Positions 26,708 through 34,941 are shown, counted from the stretch's first letter. The stretch: DNA of 64,000 nucleotides from SHZI01 sp964384525 (GCA_964384525.1 CAYLKO010000008.1:1-64000); one strand, 5' to 3'. Notes: generated by a model not told the origin, from the sequence alone. Program-made: numbers and translations.

Positions 26708-26950
26708 ATGATTCCGGTGGCAATGAACACCCGCACTGACCAGCAGCCAATCAGCCGGACCGTCGGTCGCCGGAAATCGCGCGAGGGCCGCCCGCTTACA
26801 CCGACGGACCGTGCGGCGATGACTGGCATGGCACAGTACGTCACTCGAGCGCCGAAGGGTGTCTACAGATACCGCTCACAGGCGGAGATGGATGCCGACC
26901 GTCTGCGCTGGACCATTGACGCCGTGGTGGCAAGATCGGTCTGTCGCTAG
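26708..26950 (+). CDS. Small protein, possible antitoxin of a decayed pair
   Basis: The 80-residue basic protein contains YVTRAPKGVYRYRSQAEMDADRLRW, a pattern I associate from memory with small partners of nucleotidyltransferase-type toxins; this has not been searched. There is no signal peptide or membrane segment. A GGAGG sequence lies 11 nt before the ATG. Its TAG stop overlaps by one base a GTG that begins a short frame (26950-27015), the coupled arrangement seen in toxin-antitoxin operons. An internal ATG at 26723 is an alternative start. Confidence 0.5.
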   Translation: MIPVAMNTRTDQQPISRTVGRRKSREGRPLTPTDRAAMTGMAQYVTRAPKGVYRYRSQAEMDADRLRWTIDAVVARSVCR

Positions 26951-27015
26951 TGGACTACACGCGTCCGGCCACTTGCGAAGACCTGCAGCTCGTCGCATTT
27001 ATCCACGATGACTGA
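26950..27015 (+). pseudogene. Remnant N-terminus of a possible nucleotidyltransferase toxin
   Basis: A GTG overlapping the preceding stop opens a 21-codon frame VDYTRPATCEDLQLVAFIHDD that ends at TGA 27013-27015, inside the start of the dehydrogenase gene at 27008. The sequence resembles the first residues of nucleotidyltransferase-like proteins that follow such small genes (typically M/VDYTRPL.Y.DL). Everything after about 20 residues is missing. If correct, the toxin was deleted and the junction lies near 27005. This rests on recollection of the family start only. Confidence 0.35.
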
Positions 27016-27901
27016 CCAAGTCGCCACAACCACCCCACCCCGTCACATCGCTTTCATCGGCCTCGGCGTCATGGGCCATCCCATGGCCGGCCACCTGGCC
27101 CGGGCGGGCCACGCGGTAACCGTATTCAATAGAACGACTGCCAAGGCAGAAGCCTGGGCCAAGGAGTACAACGGCCGGGTCGCCTCGAGCCCTGCCGATG
27201 CCGCCCGGAACGCTGACCTGGTCTACACCTGCGTCGGCAACGACGATGATCTCCGTGCCGTGGTGTTGGGCGACCACGGCGCCTTGGCCGGCATGAAGCA
27301 AGGCGCAACCCTGATCGACCACACAACGGCATCCGCCAGCCTGGCGCGGGAGCTGCACGCGATCGCCGCGGAGCGCGGCCTGCACTTTGTCGACGCGCCA
27401 GTGTCCGGTGGCGAGGCGGGTGCAATCAACGGAACCCTCACCGTGATGTGCGGTGGCGACGAAGCCGTGATCGACGCGGCGCGACCAGTGATGCTGGCCT
27501 ACGCCCGGGCGATCACGCACATTGGCCCCGCCGGGTCCGGGCAGCTCACCAAGATGGTGAACCAGATCTGCATCGCCGGTCTCGTGCAGGGCTTGAGCGA
27601 AGGCATCGCCTTCGGTGAAAAGGCCGGTCTCGACATGGCGGTTGTACTGGACGCCATCGGCAAGGGCGCTGCGCAGAGCTGGCAGATGGACAACCGCGGC
27701 CGGACGATGCTGGCCGACCGGTTCGACTTCGGCTTTGCCGTGAAGTGGATGATCAAGGATCTGCGCATGGCGATCGAGGAAGGCGGGCGACACGGCGCGC
27801 AGCTGCCGGTGACCACGCTGGTGCAGCAGTTCTACACGGAGCTCGACAACAACGGCGGCGGGCAGCTGGATACCTCGAGCCTGGTCAAGCGCCTGCGATA
27901 A
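27008..27901 (+). CDS. Beta-hydroxyacid dehydrogenase (3-hydroxyisobutyrate dehydrogenase-like)
   Basis: The 297-residue protein has the Rossmann motif GLGVMGHPMAGHLARAGH near residue 16, the substrate-binding signature FVDAPVSGGEAGAINGTLTVMCGG and the catalytic lysine in GPAGSGQLTKMVNQ. It is an NAD(P)-dependent dehydrogenase of the 3-hydroxyisobutyrate/tartronate semialdehyde reductase family. The exact hydroxyacid cannot be read from sequence. Its ATG lies within the final codons of a short upstream remnant. It precedes the second CbiX-like gene by 67 nt. Confidence 0.9.
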   Translation: MTDQVATTTPPRHIAFIGLGVMGHPMAGHLARAGHAVTVFNRTTAKAEAWAKEYNGRVASSPADAARNADLVYTCVGNDDDLRAVVLGDHGALAGMKQGATLIDHTTASASLARELHAIAAERGLHFVDAPVSGGEAGAINGTLTVMCGGDEAVIDAARPVMLAYARAITHIGPAGSGQLTKMVNQICIAGLVQGLSEGIAFGEKAGLDMAVVLDAIGKGAAQSWQMDNRGRTMLADRFDFGFAVKWMIKDLRMAIEEGGRHGAQLPVTTLVQQFYTELDNNGGGQLDTSSLVKRLR

Positions 27902-27968
27902 GCCCACCAGCGGGGCGTGCAGGCTACAATCGCGACCCGGTCATCCAGAACCAAGCAGGAATGAGGTA

Positions 27969-29039
27969 ATGCCCATGACGTCGAACACCCTTCATCGTCC
28001 CGTACTCCTTGCAAGTCTCCTCGTCGCCCTTGCCGTCCCGGTTTTCTCCCAGGCAGACGAACAGCCTGCGGCCACGGACCATTCGGCCCACAAGGCCGCG
28101 GGCCACGAGGGCCACAAGATGGAACCGTGGATGTACGAGGGGCTCCGCAAACGCGTCGATATCTACCGGACGGCCAGCGATGCCTACATCGACAACAGCA
28201 TGGTGCAGATGGGGCCGGACTACACCTCGTACCTGAGTGCTCCCTCGGTGCACGGCAAGGCCGGCGTGGTCGTGCTGGCCCACGGCTTCGGCAAGGTTGG
28301 CGACGACGCCTTCCGCAAGGGCCTGCAGCCACTGGCCGCCAACTATCCCTTTGCCGTGTCCTTCGGCATGAGCATGACGTCATCCGCCCACATCCAGGAA
28401 GCCATCGACAAGCTGACTGCAGCCGGCGCCGGGACGATCGTCATCGTGCCCGCGCTGAGCTCGTCCGCCAGCGATGATCAGCTCCGCCAATGGCAGTACA
28501 TGTTCGGCCTGACCAATGACCCGGGCTACCTGGAAACCAAGCGGATCGTGACGGACCGCAAGGTGGTCTGGACGCCGGCGCTGGAGGATCATCCGCTGGT
28601 CATCGACATGATTGCGGACAACGCGCGGGAGATGAGCAAGGATCCCGCGAACGAAGTCGTGATCATCGTGTCGCACGGGCCCACGCTGGACGTCGACAAC
28701 GCGAAGAACCTCGCCCTCCTCGGCCGCATCGCCGCCGCCCTGAAGGCGAAGGATGGCTATTCGGACGTCAAGTTCATGTCCATGCAGAACGATGCCGTAC
28801 CGGAAGTCCGCACCGCCAATGGGAAGAAGCTGCGCGGCATGGTGGAGGACGCAAACAAGGCCGGCAAGCACGTCATCATCGCGACGAACCTGCAATCACC
28901 GCGGAGCATCCAGCACCAGGTCGAGGATGACATCAAGGGCACCCAGTACGTGTTCAACACCAAGGGACTGGTGCAGCACCCGAACTACGCCAAGTGGGTG
29001 GATGCGGTGGCCCGTGAGGCCATGGCGAAGGCCGAGTGA
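27969..29039 (+). CDS. Secreted CbiX-like (class II chelatase fold) protein, paralogue 2
   Basis: The 356-residue protein has a signal peptide (MPMTSNTLHRPVLLASLLVALAVPVFS) and then a His-rich stretch (TDHSAHKAAGHEGHKME) absent from paralogue 1. Two chelatase-like halves each carry a His-Gly motif: GVVVLAHGFGK and VVIIVSHGPTL. Shared blocks with the protein at 24655 include FGMSMTSS/FGMAMTTS, a QW-RYI/QWQYMFGL segment, and HPNYAKWV at the end. The His-rich part suggests metal binding. A cobalamin or siroheme role is not supported because the protein is exported. Function is unknown. Confidence 0.75.
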   Translation: MPMTSNTLHRPVLLASLLVALAVPVFSQADEQPAATDHSAHKAAGHEGHKMEPWMYEGLRKRVDIYRTASDAYIDNSMVQMGPDYTSYLSAPSVHGKAGVVVLAHGFGKVGDDAFRKGLQPLAANYPFAVSFGMSMTSSAHIQEAIDKLTAAGAGTIVIVPALSSSASDDQLRQWQYMFGLTNDPGYLETKRIVTDRKVVWTPALEDHPLVIDMIADNAREMSKDPANEVVIIVSHGPTLDVDNAKNLALLGRIAAALKAKDGYSDVKFMSMQNDAVPEVRTANGKKLRGMVEDANKAGKHVIIATNLQSPRSIQHQVEDDIKGTQYVFNTKGLVQHPNYAKWVDAVAREAMAKAE

Positions 29040-29055
29040 CAACTGCATGACTATT

Positions 29056-29096
29056 GGCTTCATGGCCCGCCGGGATCACCGGGGGGCCATGAAGCC
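29056..29096. terminator. Strong hairpin between convergent genes
   Basis: GGCTTCATGGCCC (29056-29068) pairs perfectly with GGGCCATGAAGCC (29084-29096), with further GC pairing in the loop. It lies between the stops of the CbiX-like gene (29039) and the minus-strand gene ending at 29121. No T-tract follows on either strand, so it may terminate both transcripts weakly or protect 3' ends. Confidence 0.65.
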
Positions 29097-29120
29097 GCGG
29101 TCAAGGCCACGGCAGACGCC

Positions 29121-29831
29121 TCAATGCACCTGCGCTTCATCATCCATCGGGGTCATCTCCGTTCCCGGCTGCATCTCGCCGGTGGCCAGTGCAGTCATGT
29201 ATTCCACCGTGGGCAGATGGCAGTAGCTCTGGCCCTGAAGTCTTGCCGGCAGCAACGGCGTGATCCAGCTGTCGTAATCCTGGAACAGTCCGGGTGAATT
29301 CAAGTGGATGCGCCCGTCGGATGCCTGATAACTGAGCGGGAAATCCGCGAGGTAGGACATGCCGGTGATATACGGCTCGTTGTCATCGATCACGAAGGCG
29401 GCTGCCTTGTCTGCCGCAGTCGGCTGCTGGTTCCCGCGCAACGTCAGCACTGCCATGGCCTGGATTTCCCGCGTGATGTCCGGGCACTGGAGCTGCCGGC
29501 CGGCAGCCTTGTCGCCATGAACGGCCCGCAAGTGTGCCGCTGTCTTCAGCTTGCACGACACCATGATCGGCTGCTGCCCGGCATAGGTCACGAGCTGATA
29601 GATCTCGAACGGCTTCACTGAAGGCTTCGAATGCCTGTACGCAGGTGCATCCCTGAACACCGTGTTGTGGGCCTTCAGGCTGGTGGTTGCCATCAGCTCC
29701 TGAACGGCCACGCAGAATGCCGGTGATGATGGTGGCGGCAACGGCAGAGGCGGCCCCGCCGCCAGAGCAGCGCAGGTCGGCAGGATCACCGCCAGCACCG
29801 TGCCGGCGAGTTTCAGGGCCCGTCGTTGCAT
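29121..29831 (-). CDS. Secreted hypothetical protein
   Basis: The 236-residue protein starts with a signal peptide (MQRRALKLAGTVLAVILPTCAALA) followed by a Pro-rich spacer (GPPLPLPPPSSP). The mature part has four to five Cys (FCVAVQEL, MVSCKLKTAAHL, LQCPDIT, QSYCHLPTVEYM), suggesting disulfides in the periplasm. No catalytic motif or known domain was recognised. I chose ATG 29831 because it begins the signal peptide; the upstream in-frame ATG at 29939 is not plausible as a start. It is divergent from sdaA. Confidence 0.7.
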   Translation of the reverse strand: MQRRALKLAGTVLAVILPTCAALAAGPPLPLPPPSSPAFCVAVQELMATTSLKAHNTVFRDAPAYRHSKPSVKPFEIYQLVTYAGQQPIMVSCKLKTAAHLRAVHGDKAAGRQLQCPDITREIQAMAVLTLRGNQQPTAADKAAAFVIDDNEPYITGMSYLADFPLSYQASDGRIHLNSPGLFQDYDSWITPLLPARLQGQSYCHLPTVEYMTALATGEMQPGTEMTPMDDEAQVH

Positions 29832-29989
29832 CGCACTGCTCCCTCGCCACAATTGCGGCTGCTGCAGGTTGAAATTATTTGTAGCACGGATAGGTGTGAG
29901 TACGTACAACCAGCCTGTCCATTGCACGAACGCTTTCACCGATAATGAGCTGATTGTTCATATCCGGAGGCCGCCACACCGGCATTGCG

Positions 29990-31372
29990 ATGGCTGTCAG
30001 CATTTTTGACCTGTTCAAGATCGGCATCGGGCCGTCTTCGTCCCACACGGTGGGGCCAATGCGGGCTGCGGCACGGTTTGTCACGCGCTGGCTCGAGGAG
30101 CCGGGCCTGCTGACAAATACCGTGGGGCTGCGCGTCGAACTGTACGGATCCCTGGCACTGACCGGGCGCGGCCATGGCACGGACAAAGCCGTGCTCTGCG
30201 GCCTGGAAGGTGAATGGCCCGATCACATCGACCCCGACATCATTGCCGACAAGCTGAAACGCATCCGCGACAGCGGGCAGATTCACCTGCTCGGCAGGCA
30301 TGCCATCGGTTTCAATGAAAAAACCGACCTCATCTTCAACAAGCGGGAAAAGCTGCCGTTTCACAGCAACGGCATGCGGTTCATCGCCTTCGATGCCGCC
30401 GGCCAGGAGCTGGCGTCACGCGACTACTACTCCGTTGGTGGAGGCTTTGTCGTCAATCATGACGAAGCTGCCGAAGACCGCATCGTGCCCGACAAAAGCG
30501 CGCTGCCATATCCGTTTCACAGTGGCGACGAGCTGCTGCAACGCTGTGACGAGGCCGGCATCAGCATCGCCACACTCATGCTGGAGAATGAAAAATTCTG
30601 GCGCCCGGAAGCGGAGGTCCGCTCCGGCCTCCTGGCCATCCTGAAGGCCATGCAGGATTGCGCGGAACGTGGCATGCACAGCCCGGGCACACTGCCTGGC
30701 GGCCTCAAGGTGCCACGACGGGCACCCGCCATGCATGCCGAGCTCAAAACCCGCCCGGAATCAAGCTGGCAGGACCCACTCACCATCCTCGACTGGATCA
30801 ATCTGTATGCGCTGGCCGTGAACGAGGAGAACGCCGCCGGCGGCCGGGTGGTCACGGCGCCCACGAATGGCGCGGCCGGCATCGTTCCTGCGGTCTTGTT
30901 CTACTACCAGCGCTTTTGTCCCGGCGCCACCGAGGCAGGTGCCGTGGATTTCCTGCTCACGGCCGGCGCCATCGGCATTCTCTTCAAGGAGAACGCCTCG
31001 ATCTCCGGCGCGGAAGTCGGTTGCCAGGGCGAAGTCGGCGTGGCCTGCTCGATGGCTGCGGCCGGCCTCACGGCAGCACTCGGCGGCACCACCCGGCAGG
31101 TCGAGAACGCAGCCGAGATCGGCATGGAGCACAACCTTGGCCTGACCTGCGACCCGATCGGTGGCCTCGTGCAGATTCCCTGCATCGAGCGCAATGCCAT
31201 GGGATCGGTAAAAGCCATCAACGCGCAACGACTGGCCATGCAGGGTGATGGCAAGCACCACGTGTCCCTGGACAAGGTCATCAAGACAATGCGTGAAACC
31301 GGCCGCGACATGAAAGACAAATACAAGGAGACCTCGCGCGGCGGGCTGGCCGTCAACGTGATCGAATGCTGA
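29990..31372 (+). CDS. sdaA: L-serine ammonia-lyase (L-serine dehydratase), Fe-S type
   Basis: The 460-residue single-chain enzyme has an N-terminal beta domain (SIFDLFKIGIGPSSSHTVGPM) and a C-terminal catalytic alpha domain. The [4Fe-4S] cluster cysteines appear in GCQGEVGVACSMAAAG and in TCDPIGGLVQIPCIERNAMGS. It converts L-serine to pyruvate and ammonia in the cytoplasm. The ATG at 29990 gives the conserved start; GGAGG lies further upstream (29966-29970). It appears monocistronic. Confidence 0.96.
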   Translation: MAVSIFDLFKIGIGPSSSHTVGPMRAAARFVTRWLEEPGLLTNTVGLRVELYGSLALTGRGHGTDKAVLCGLEGEWPDHIDPDIIADKLKRIRDSGQIHLLGRHAIGFNEKTDLIFNKREKLPFHSNGMRFIAFDAAGQELASRDYYSVGGGFVVNHDEAAEDRIVPDKSALPYPFHSGDELLQRCDEAGISIATLMLENEKFWRPEAEVRSGLLAILKAMQDCAERGMHSPGTLPGGLKVPRRAPAMHAELKTRPESSWQDPLTILDWINLYALAVNEENAAGGRVVTAPTNGAAGIVPAVLFYYQRFCPGATEAGAVDFLLTAGAIGILFKENASISGAEVGCQGEVGVACSMAAAGLTAALGGTTRQVENAAEIGMEHNLGLTCDPIGGLVQIPCIERNAMGSVKAINAQRLAMQGDGKHHVSLDKVIKTMRETGRDMKDKYKETSRGGLAVNVIEC

Positions 31373-31497
31373 GCTGCTGTCGACATCTGGAATATGTCAA
31401 GCGAGTGGGCTGTGTGTGTACTGTTTCTTTACAAGATGCAGCCCGCAAGGAATCCTGCTGACTCTCAACACACTGATTGCAAAAACGAACCGGATTG

Positions 31498-31514
31498 GCG
31501 GCATGAAAGTTGCC
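31498..31514 (+). promoter_or_regulatory. Sigma-54-like promoter of the PEP-CTERM gene
   Basis: The sequence GCGGCATGAAAGTTGCC has GG at 31500-31501 and GC at 31512-31513 with exactly 10 nt between, and matches the -24/-12 consensus (GGCacg-N4-TTGC) closely. The predicted transcription start is about 45 nt before the PEP-CTERM gene start at 31573. Genes of the exosortase/PEP-CTERM system are often linked to sigma-54 and the PrsK/PrsR two-component pair, which fits this placement. Confidence 0.55.
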
Positions 31515-31572
31515 CCGGCACTTTCAAGACATTCCGAAGTTGATCAACGACTGCCGTGGGGAACTACCTGCC

Positions 31573-32295
31573 ATGAATATCAATGCAAGCCGTACGCTGC
31601 TGCCCTTCACTGCCGCACTGACCATGGGACTCATGTCCCAAGGCGCCACTGCCGCCACGATATCCACCAGCGTGGTCATTCCGGCAATCTCCGGCAGCGG
31701 CTATATGGCGCTGGTTCCGGCCACGGGGCTGGCACAGTTCGATCCGGCCAATGGAACATTGACGGGCATCGAGCTGGGCCTGCAAGTCAGCAGCTATGAC
31801 GTCGCACTCAGCCTGACCAACTGGGACGATCCAGAAACCGGCGCGCTGTTTGAGTCCGCAGACCTGTCGGTCCAGATTTCCATCAATGCGGACCTTCCCG
31901 GCGGTGGGGGCCTGCTGTTCGCGTCGACCATCTACAGCGACACCATTTTCGATGAGTTCGGCACCATCAGTGCAACCGGCGTCCCCGGCTCGCCGCGGCT
32001 TGAGGATGCGACCGCAGCCTTGATTGCGGACAACCTGTTTTCGGACTTCATCGGAACCGGGAATGTTTCGATCCTCAGCCTGGGAGTCTTCAACTTCGCA
32101 TTTCCCGGCAATGTCACGCTGGATGATGGCACATCCGCAGACGGCTACTCGCAGCTCGATTCGTTCAACGGCGGCCCCTCCACGATGACGATCAACTACA
32201 CCTACACCCCGGCCGTCGTACCGCTGCCGGCAACCGTGTGGCTGCTCGGTTCGGCGCTGCTGGGGCTGGCAGGGTTGAGGCGCAAGCTCGCCTGA
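31573..32295 (+). CDS. Secreted PEP-CTERM-like protein (VPLPA variant)
   Basis: The 240-residue protein has a signal peptide (MNINASRTLLPFTAALTMGLMS... to ATAA), a beta-rich mature domain with a phrase FDPANGTLTGIELGLQV resembling choice-of-anchor domains, and a C-terminal sorting signal: VPLPATVWLLGSALLGLAGLRRK, a Pro-containing motif, hydrophobic helix and basic tail. Such tails are recognised by exosortase, which is encoded outside the window. The product is probably exported and attached to or released through the cell surface and biofilm matrix. It follows a sigma-54-like promoter and stands alone. Confidence 0.82.
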   Translation: MNINASRTLLPFTAALTMGLMSQGATAATISTSVVIPAISGSGYMALVPATGLAQFDPANGTLTGIELGLQVSSYDVALSLTNWDDPETGALFESADLSVQISINADLPGGGGLLFASTIYSDTIFDEFGTISATGVPGSPRLEDATAALIADNLFSDFIGTGNVSILSLGVFNFAFPGNVTLDDGTSADGYSQLDSFNGGPSTMTINYTYTPAVVPLPATVWLLGSALLGLAGLRRKLA

Positions 32296-32427
32296 CAACC
32301 GCTGCCGTGGCTGCGTCTCCAGTGGTGAGCTCTCGCCACCTCCGCTGACGCAGCACGGAAGCAGCGTTCCCCGGCAGCAGCTCCATCGGCAATCGATGGA
32401 GTATCATCGACTGCACCTCTTGTTTCG

Positions 32428-32751
32428 ATGGATTGCAGCGCATTGGCCGGAAAACTGGAACAGTCGGATCTTGCTGCACGCATGGCAGCCGGCGCGGTGG
32501 TGATCGACGTCCGTGAACCGGACAGTTTCGAGACTGCCCATATCCCGGGCGCAATCAACATCAGCGTCGGCGAACTGGGCGGGCGGGCTGCGTCGGAGCT
32601 GCCTGACCCCAACCGGGAAATCATCTGCTACTGCAATGGTGGCAGCCGCGGCCCCCGCGGTGCCGATGAACTTGAAAAGCTCGGCTACACCAATGTCCGC
32701 AGTCTCGCGGGTGGATTGCGCGGCTACACCGCGCTGAAGGAAGGCAAGTAG
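32428..32751 (+). CDS. Rhodanese-like domain protein
   Basis: The 107-residue protein is a single rhodanese domain: VVIDVREPDSFETAHIPGAINI, then the active-site loop ICYCNGGSRG, in which Cys of YCNGGSR carries the persulfide, and the C-terminal LEKLGYTNVRSLAGGLRGY. It would move sulfur between donors and acceptors or detoxify cyanide. No signal peptide is present. The AhpD-like gene follows after 20 nt and the two are probably cotranscribed. Confidence 0.92.
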   Translation: MDCSALAGKLEQSDLAARMAAGAVVIDVREPDSFETAHIPGAINISVGELGGRAASELPDPNREIICYCNGGSRGPRGADELEKLGYTNVRSLAGGLRGYTALKEGK

Positions 32752-32771
32752 ACCTGCCGGAAGGAAGTCCC

Positions 32772-33230
32772 ATGGCACACCGTTTCGACTACCACCTGTC
32801 ACACCCGGGCATCACGGCACTGCGGGATCTGGAGACCTGGCTCCACGGCTGCGGGCTTGAACATACACTGCTCGAACTCGTGAAGATGCGCGCCTCGCAG
32901 ATCAATGGCTGCGCCTACTGCCTGGACATGCACAGCAAGGATGCCCGTGCGGCCGGTGAAACCGAACAACGCCTTTATGTGCTCGACGCCTGGCGCGAGG
33001 CGCCGTTTTACAGCCCACGCGAACGTGCAGCCCTGGCGTGGACCGAATCCGTGACCCGGGTGGCTGACACCCACGTGCCGGATGACGTGCACAAGCATGT
33101 ATCACAACACTTCAACGATCAGGAATTGCTGGCGCTGACCCTGGCAATCGTGGCCATCAACGGCTGGAACCGGCTGGCGATCAGTTCCGGGGCCGAGGCA
33201 GGCAGCTATCAACCGGCCCCCAGGGGGTAG
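32772..33230 (+). CDS. AhpD-like alkylhydroperoxidase (carboxymuconolactone decarboxylase family)
   Basis: The 152-residue helical protein carries the catalytic CxxC-His motif as NGCAYCLDMHSKDAR near residue 45, typical of the AhpD-like subset of the family. The cysteines reduce peroxides or act in thiol redox relay. An AAGGAAG ribosome binding site lies 5 nt before the ATG. The upstream rhodanese and downstream sdhB on the same strand suggest an operon with sulfur and redox functions. A second, shorter member of the family is encoded at 37779-38126. Confidence 0.9.
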   Translation: MAHRFDYHLSHPGITALRDLETWLHGCGLEHTLLELVKMRASQINGCAYCLDMHSKDARAAGETEQRLYVLDAWREAPFYSPRERAALAWTESVTRVADTHVPDDVHKHVSQHFNDQELLALTLAIVAINGWNRLAISSGAEAGSYQPAPRG

Positions 33231-33252
33231 TCGGGCAACGGGAGCAAGACGG

Positions 33253-34095
33253 GTGCGCATCAAGAACTCCAGACAGGTCTCGCGCTGGCGCAGTCCCAAA
33301 CGGTTTCCGGTTCCGGAAAACTTCGGCGCTTCGCCCGAGTCGCGCATCGAAGCCGGCCGGACCTGGCCCGAGCCGGCCAATGCAAAACGCATCCAGCATC
33401 TGCGCGTGTACCGCCATGACCCGGACTCGGATGAGGGGCCGCGGATCGACACCTACGCCATCGATCGCGACCGGTGCGGGCCGATGCTTCTGGATGCGCT
33501 GATCAAGATCAAGAACGAGATCGACCCCACGCTCACCTTTCGCCGTTCGTGTCGTGTAGGCGTGTGCGGCTCCTGCGCGATGAACATCGATGGCACCAAC
33601 TGGCTGGCCTGCATCCGCTCGCTCGACGAGATCAGCGAACCCGCCACCGTGTATCCGCTCAACAACATGGATGTGGTCAAGGACCTGGTGAGTGACCAGT
33701 CCCATGCCATGGCCCAATACGAGACGGTAAAACCATGGCTGCGCACCACCACGCCGCTGCCGTCGGACCGTGAACAACTGCAATCGCCGGAGGAACGCGC
33801 ACAGCTGGATGGTGATTACGAGTGCATCCTGTGTTTCTGCTGCACATCCGGTTGTCCGAGCCATTGGTGGAACGGTGATCGATTCCTCGGCCCGGCCGTG
33901 TTGCTGCAGGCCCATCGCTGGCTCGTGGACAGCCGTGATGAAGCGACGGCTGAGCGTCTGGACGAACTCGAAGATCCTTTCAAGCTGTACCGCTGCCACA
34001 CGATACTCAACTGCACACGCACCTGCCCCAAGGGCCTGAACCCCGGCAGGAAGATTGCCGAGATCAAGCTCATGATGCAGCAGCGGCGCGGGTGA
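33253..34095 (+). CDS. sdhB: Succinate dehydrogenase iron-sulfur subunit
   Basis: The 280-residue protein contains the [2Fe-2S] motif CRVGVCGSCAMNIDGTNWLAC, the [4Fe-4S] motif CILCFCCTSGCP and the [3Fe-4S] motif CHTILNCTRTCPKGLNP, in the SdhB order. It passes electrons from the flavoprotein to quinone in complex II at the inner membrane. It begins with GTG and has an N-terminal extension of about 45 residues, rich in Arg and Pro, compared with E. coli SdhB. It is followed directly by sdhC and sdhD, but the flavoprotein sdhA is not in this operon. Confidence 0.95.
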   Translation: MRIKNSRQVSRWRSPKRFPVPENFGASPESRIEAGRTWPEPANAKRIQHLRVYRHDPDSDEGPRIDTYAIDRDRCGPMLLDALIKIKNEIDPTLTFRRSCRVGVCGSCAMNIDGTNWLACIRSLDEISEPATVYPLNNMDVVKDLVSDQSHAMAQYETVKPWLRTTTPLPSDREQLQSPEERAQLDGDYECILCFCCTSGCPSHWWNGDRFLGPAVLLQAHRWLVDSRDEATAERLDELEDPFKLYRCHTILNCTRTCPKGLNPGRKIAEIKLMMQQRRG

Positions 34096-34101
34096 CGCGC
34101 C

Positions 34102-34515
34102 ATGGCCGTCCACCCGCATCCACGTCCGCATCCACGTCCCCGGCCACGGTCACCGGATGTGCAGATCTACCGGCCGCAACTGACTTCGGTGTTGTCGATC
34201 ACCCACCGCGCCACGGGGGTCTGGCTTGGCGTTGGCAGCCTCCTGCTGGTGACCTGGCTGATCACGGTGGCCTCGGGCGGTCCCGCGTATACGGCACTGG
34301 ACGACTTTCTAAGCTCCTGGCTTGGCGCCCTCCTGCTGTTCAGCTGGACCTTCGCGCTTTACTACCATCTGTGCAACGGCATCCGGCATCTGGGCTGGGA
34401 TCTGGTCTTCGGCTTTGAACTGTCGGCCATCTACCTGAGCGGCTGGCTGGTGGTGGCGGCCAGCGTGGTGCTCACGCTCCTCACCTGGGCGACAGCCCTG
34501 ATGATGAGGGCCTGA
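34102..34515 (+). CDS. sdhC: Succinate dehydrogenase cytochrome b556 subunit
   Basis: The 137-residue membrane protein has three transmembrane helices. The quinone-site signature is VQIYRPQLTSVLSITHRATGVW and the heme-binding His lies in LCNGIRHLGWD. It forms the membrane anchor of complex II with SdhD. The first 17 residues are an odd His/Pro/Arg repeat (HPHPRPHPRPRPR) not found in typical SdhC. It starts 6 nt after sdhB and ends 3 nt before sdhD. Confidence 0.92.
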   Translation: MAVHPHPRPHPRPRPRSPDVQIYRPQLTSVLSITHRATGVWLGVGSLLLVTWLITVASGGPAYTALDDFLSSWLGALLLFSWTFALYYHLCNGIRHLGWDLVFGFELSAIYLSGWLVVAASVVLTLLTWATALMMRA

Positions 34516-34518
34516 ACC

Positions 34519-34941
34519 ATGTCGCAATGGACCCGGCGCGATCCGCTCAAGCGAAACCTGCCCTCGGGACATGCCACTGTGTTGCGCCGGGCGATGGGCC
34601 TGGGCTCGGCCGGGACTGGCGCGGCCCACTGGTGGCTGCAGCGCACGACAGCCGTTGCCCTGATTCCGCTCACCATCTGGTTTCTGGCCGCTTTGCTGGC
34701 GCACGCCAGCGGTGGCCTCGCCATGCTGCACGCCTGGCTGGCGCGTCCGCTGACGGCCATTCTCATGGTGTTGCTGCTGCTGGCGCTGTTTCAGCATCTG
34801 CGCCTCGGCCTTGCCGTCGTCGCCGAGGACTACGTGCATTCCGACCGCATCCGGTTTGCCATCATCGCCGCCATCCATGGCATCTGTTACGCACTCATGG
34901 CCGCCGGCGTGTTTGCCGTACTGATGATCGCCCTGCGTTGA
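34519..34941 (+). CDS. sdhD: Succinate dehydrogenase membrane anchor subunit
   Basis: The 140-residue protein has a polar N-terminus and three membrane helices. HWWLQRTTAVALIPLTIWF and the heme-ligand region QHLRLGLAVVAEDYVH match SdhD. With SdhC it holds heme b and the quinone site of complex II. Its TGA stop overlaps the ATG of the following GST gene (TGATG), so the GST is translationally coupled to the sdh operon. Confidence 0.92.
   Translation: MSQWTRRDPLKRNLPSGHATVLRRAMGLGSAGTGAAHWWLQRTTAVALIPLTIWFLAALLAHASGGLAMLHAWLARPLTAILMVLLLLALFQHLRLGLAVVAEDYVHSDRIRFAIIAAIHGICYALMAAGVFAVLMIALR

Noticed and set aside
24655..29039. Assignment of the CbiX-like genes to cobalamin or siroheme synthesis
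   Set aside because: Both products carry signal peptides and no corrin or siroheme gene is nearby; only the fold resemblance is kept.
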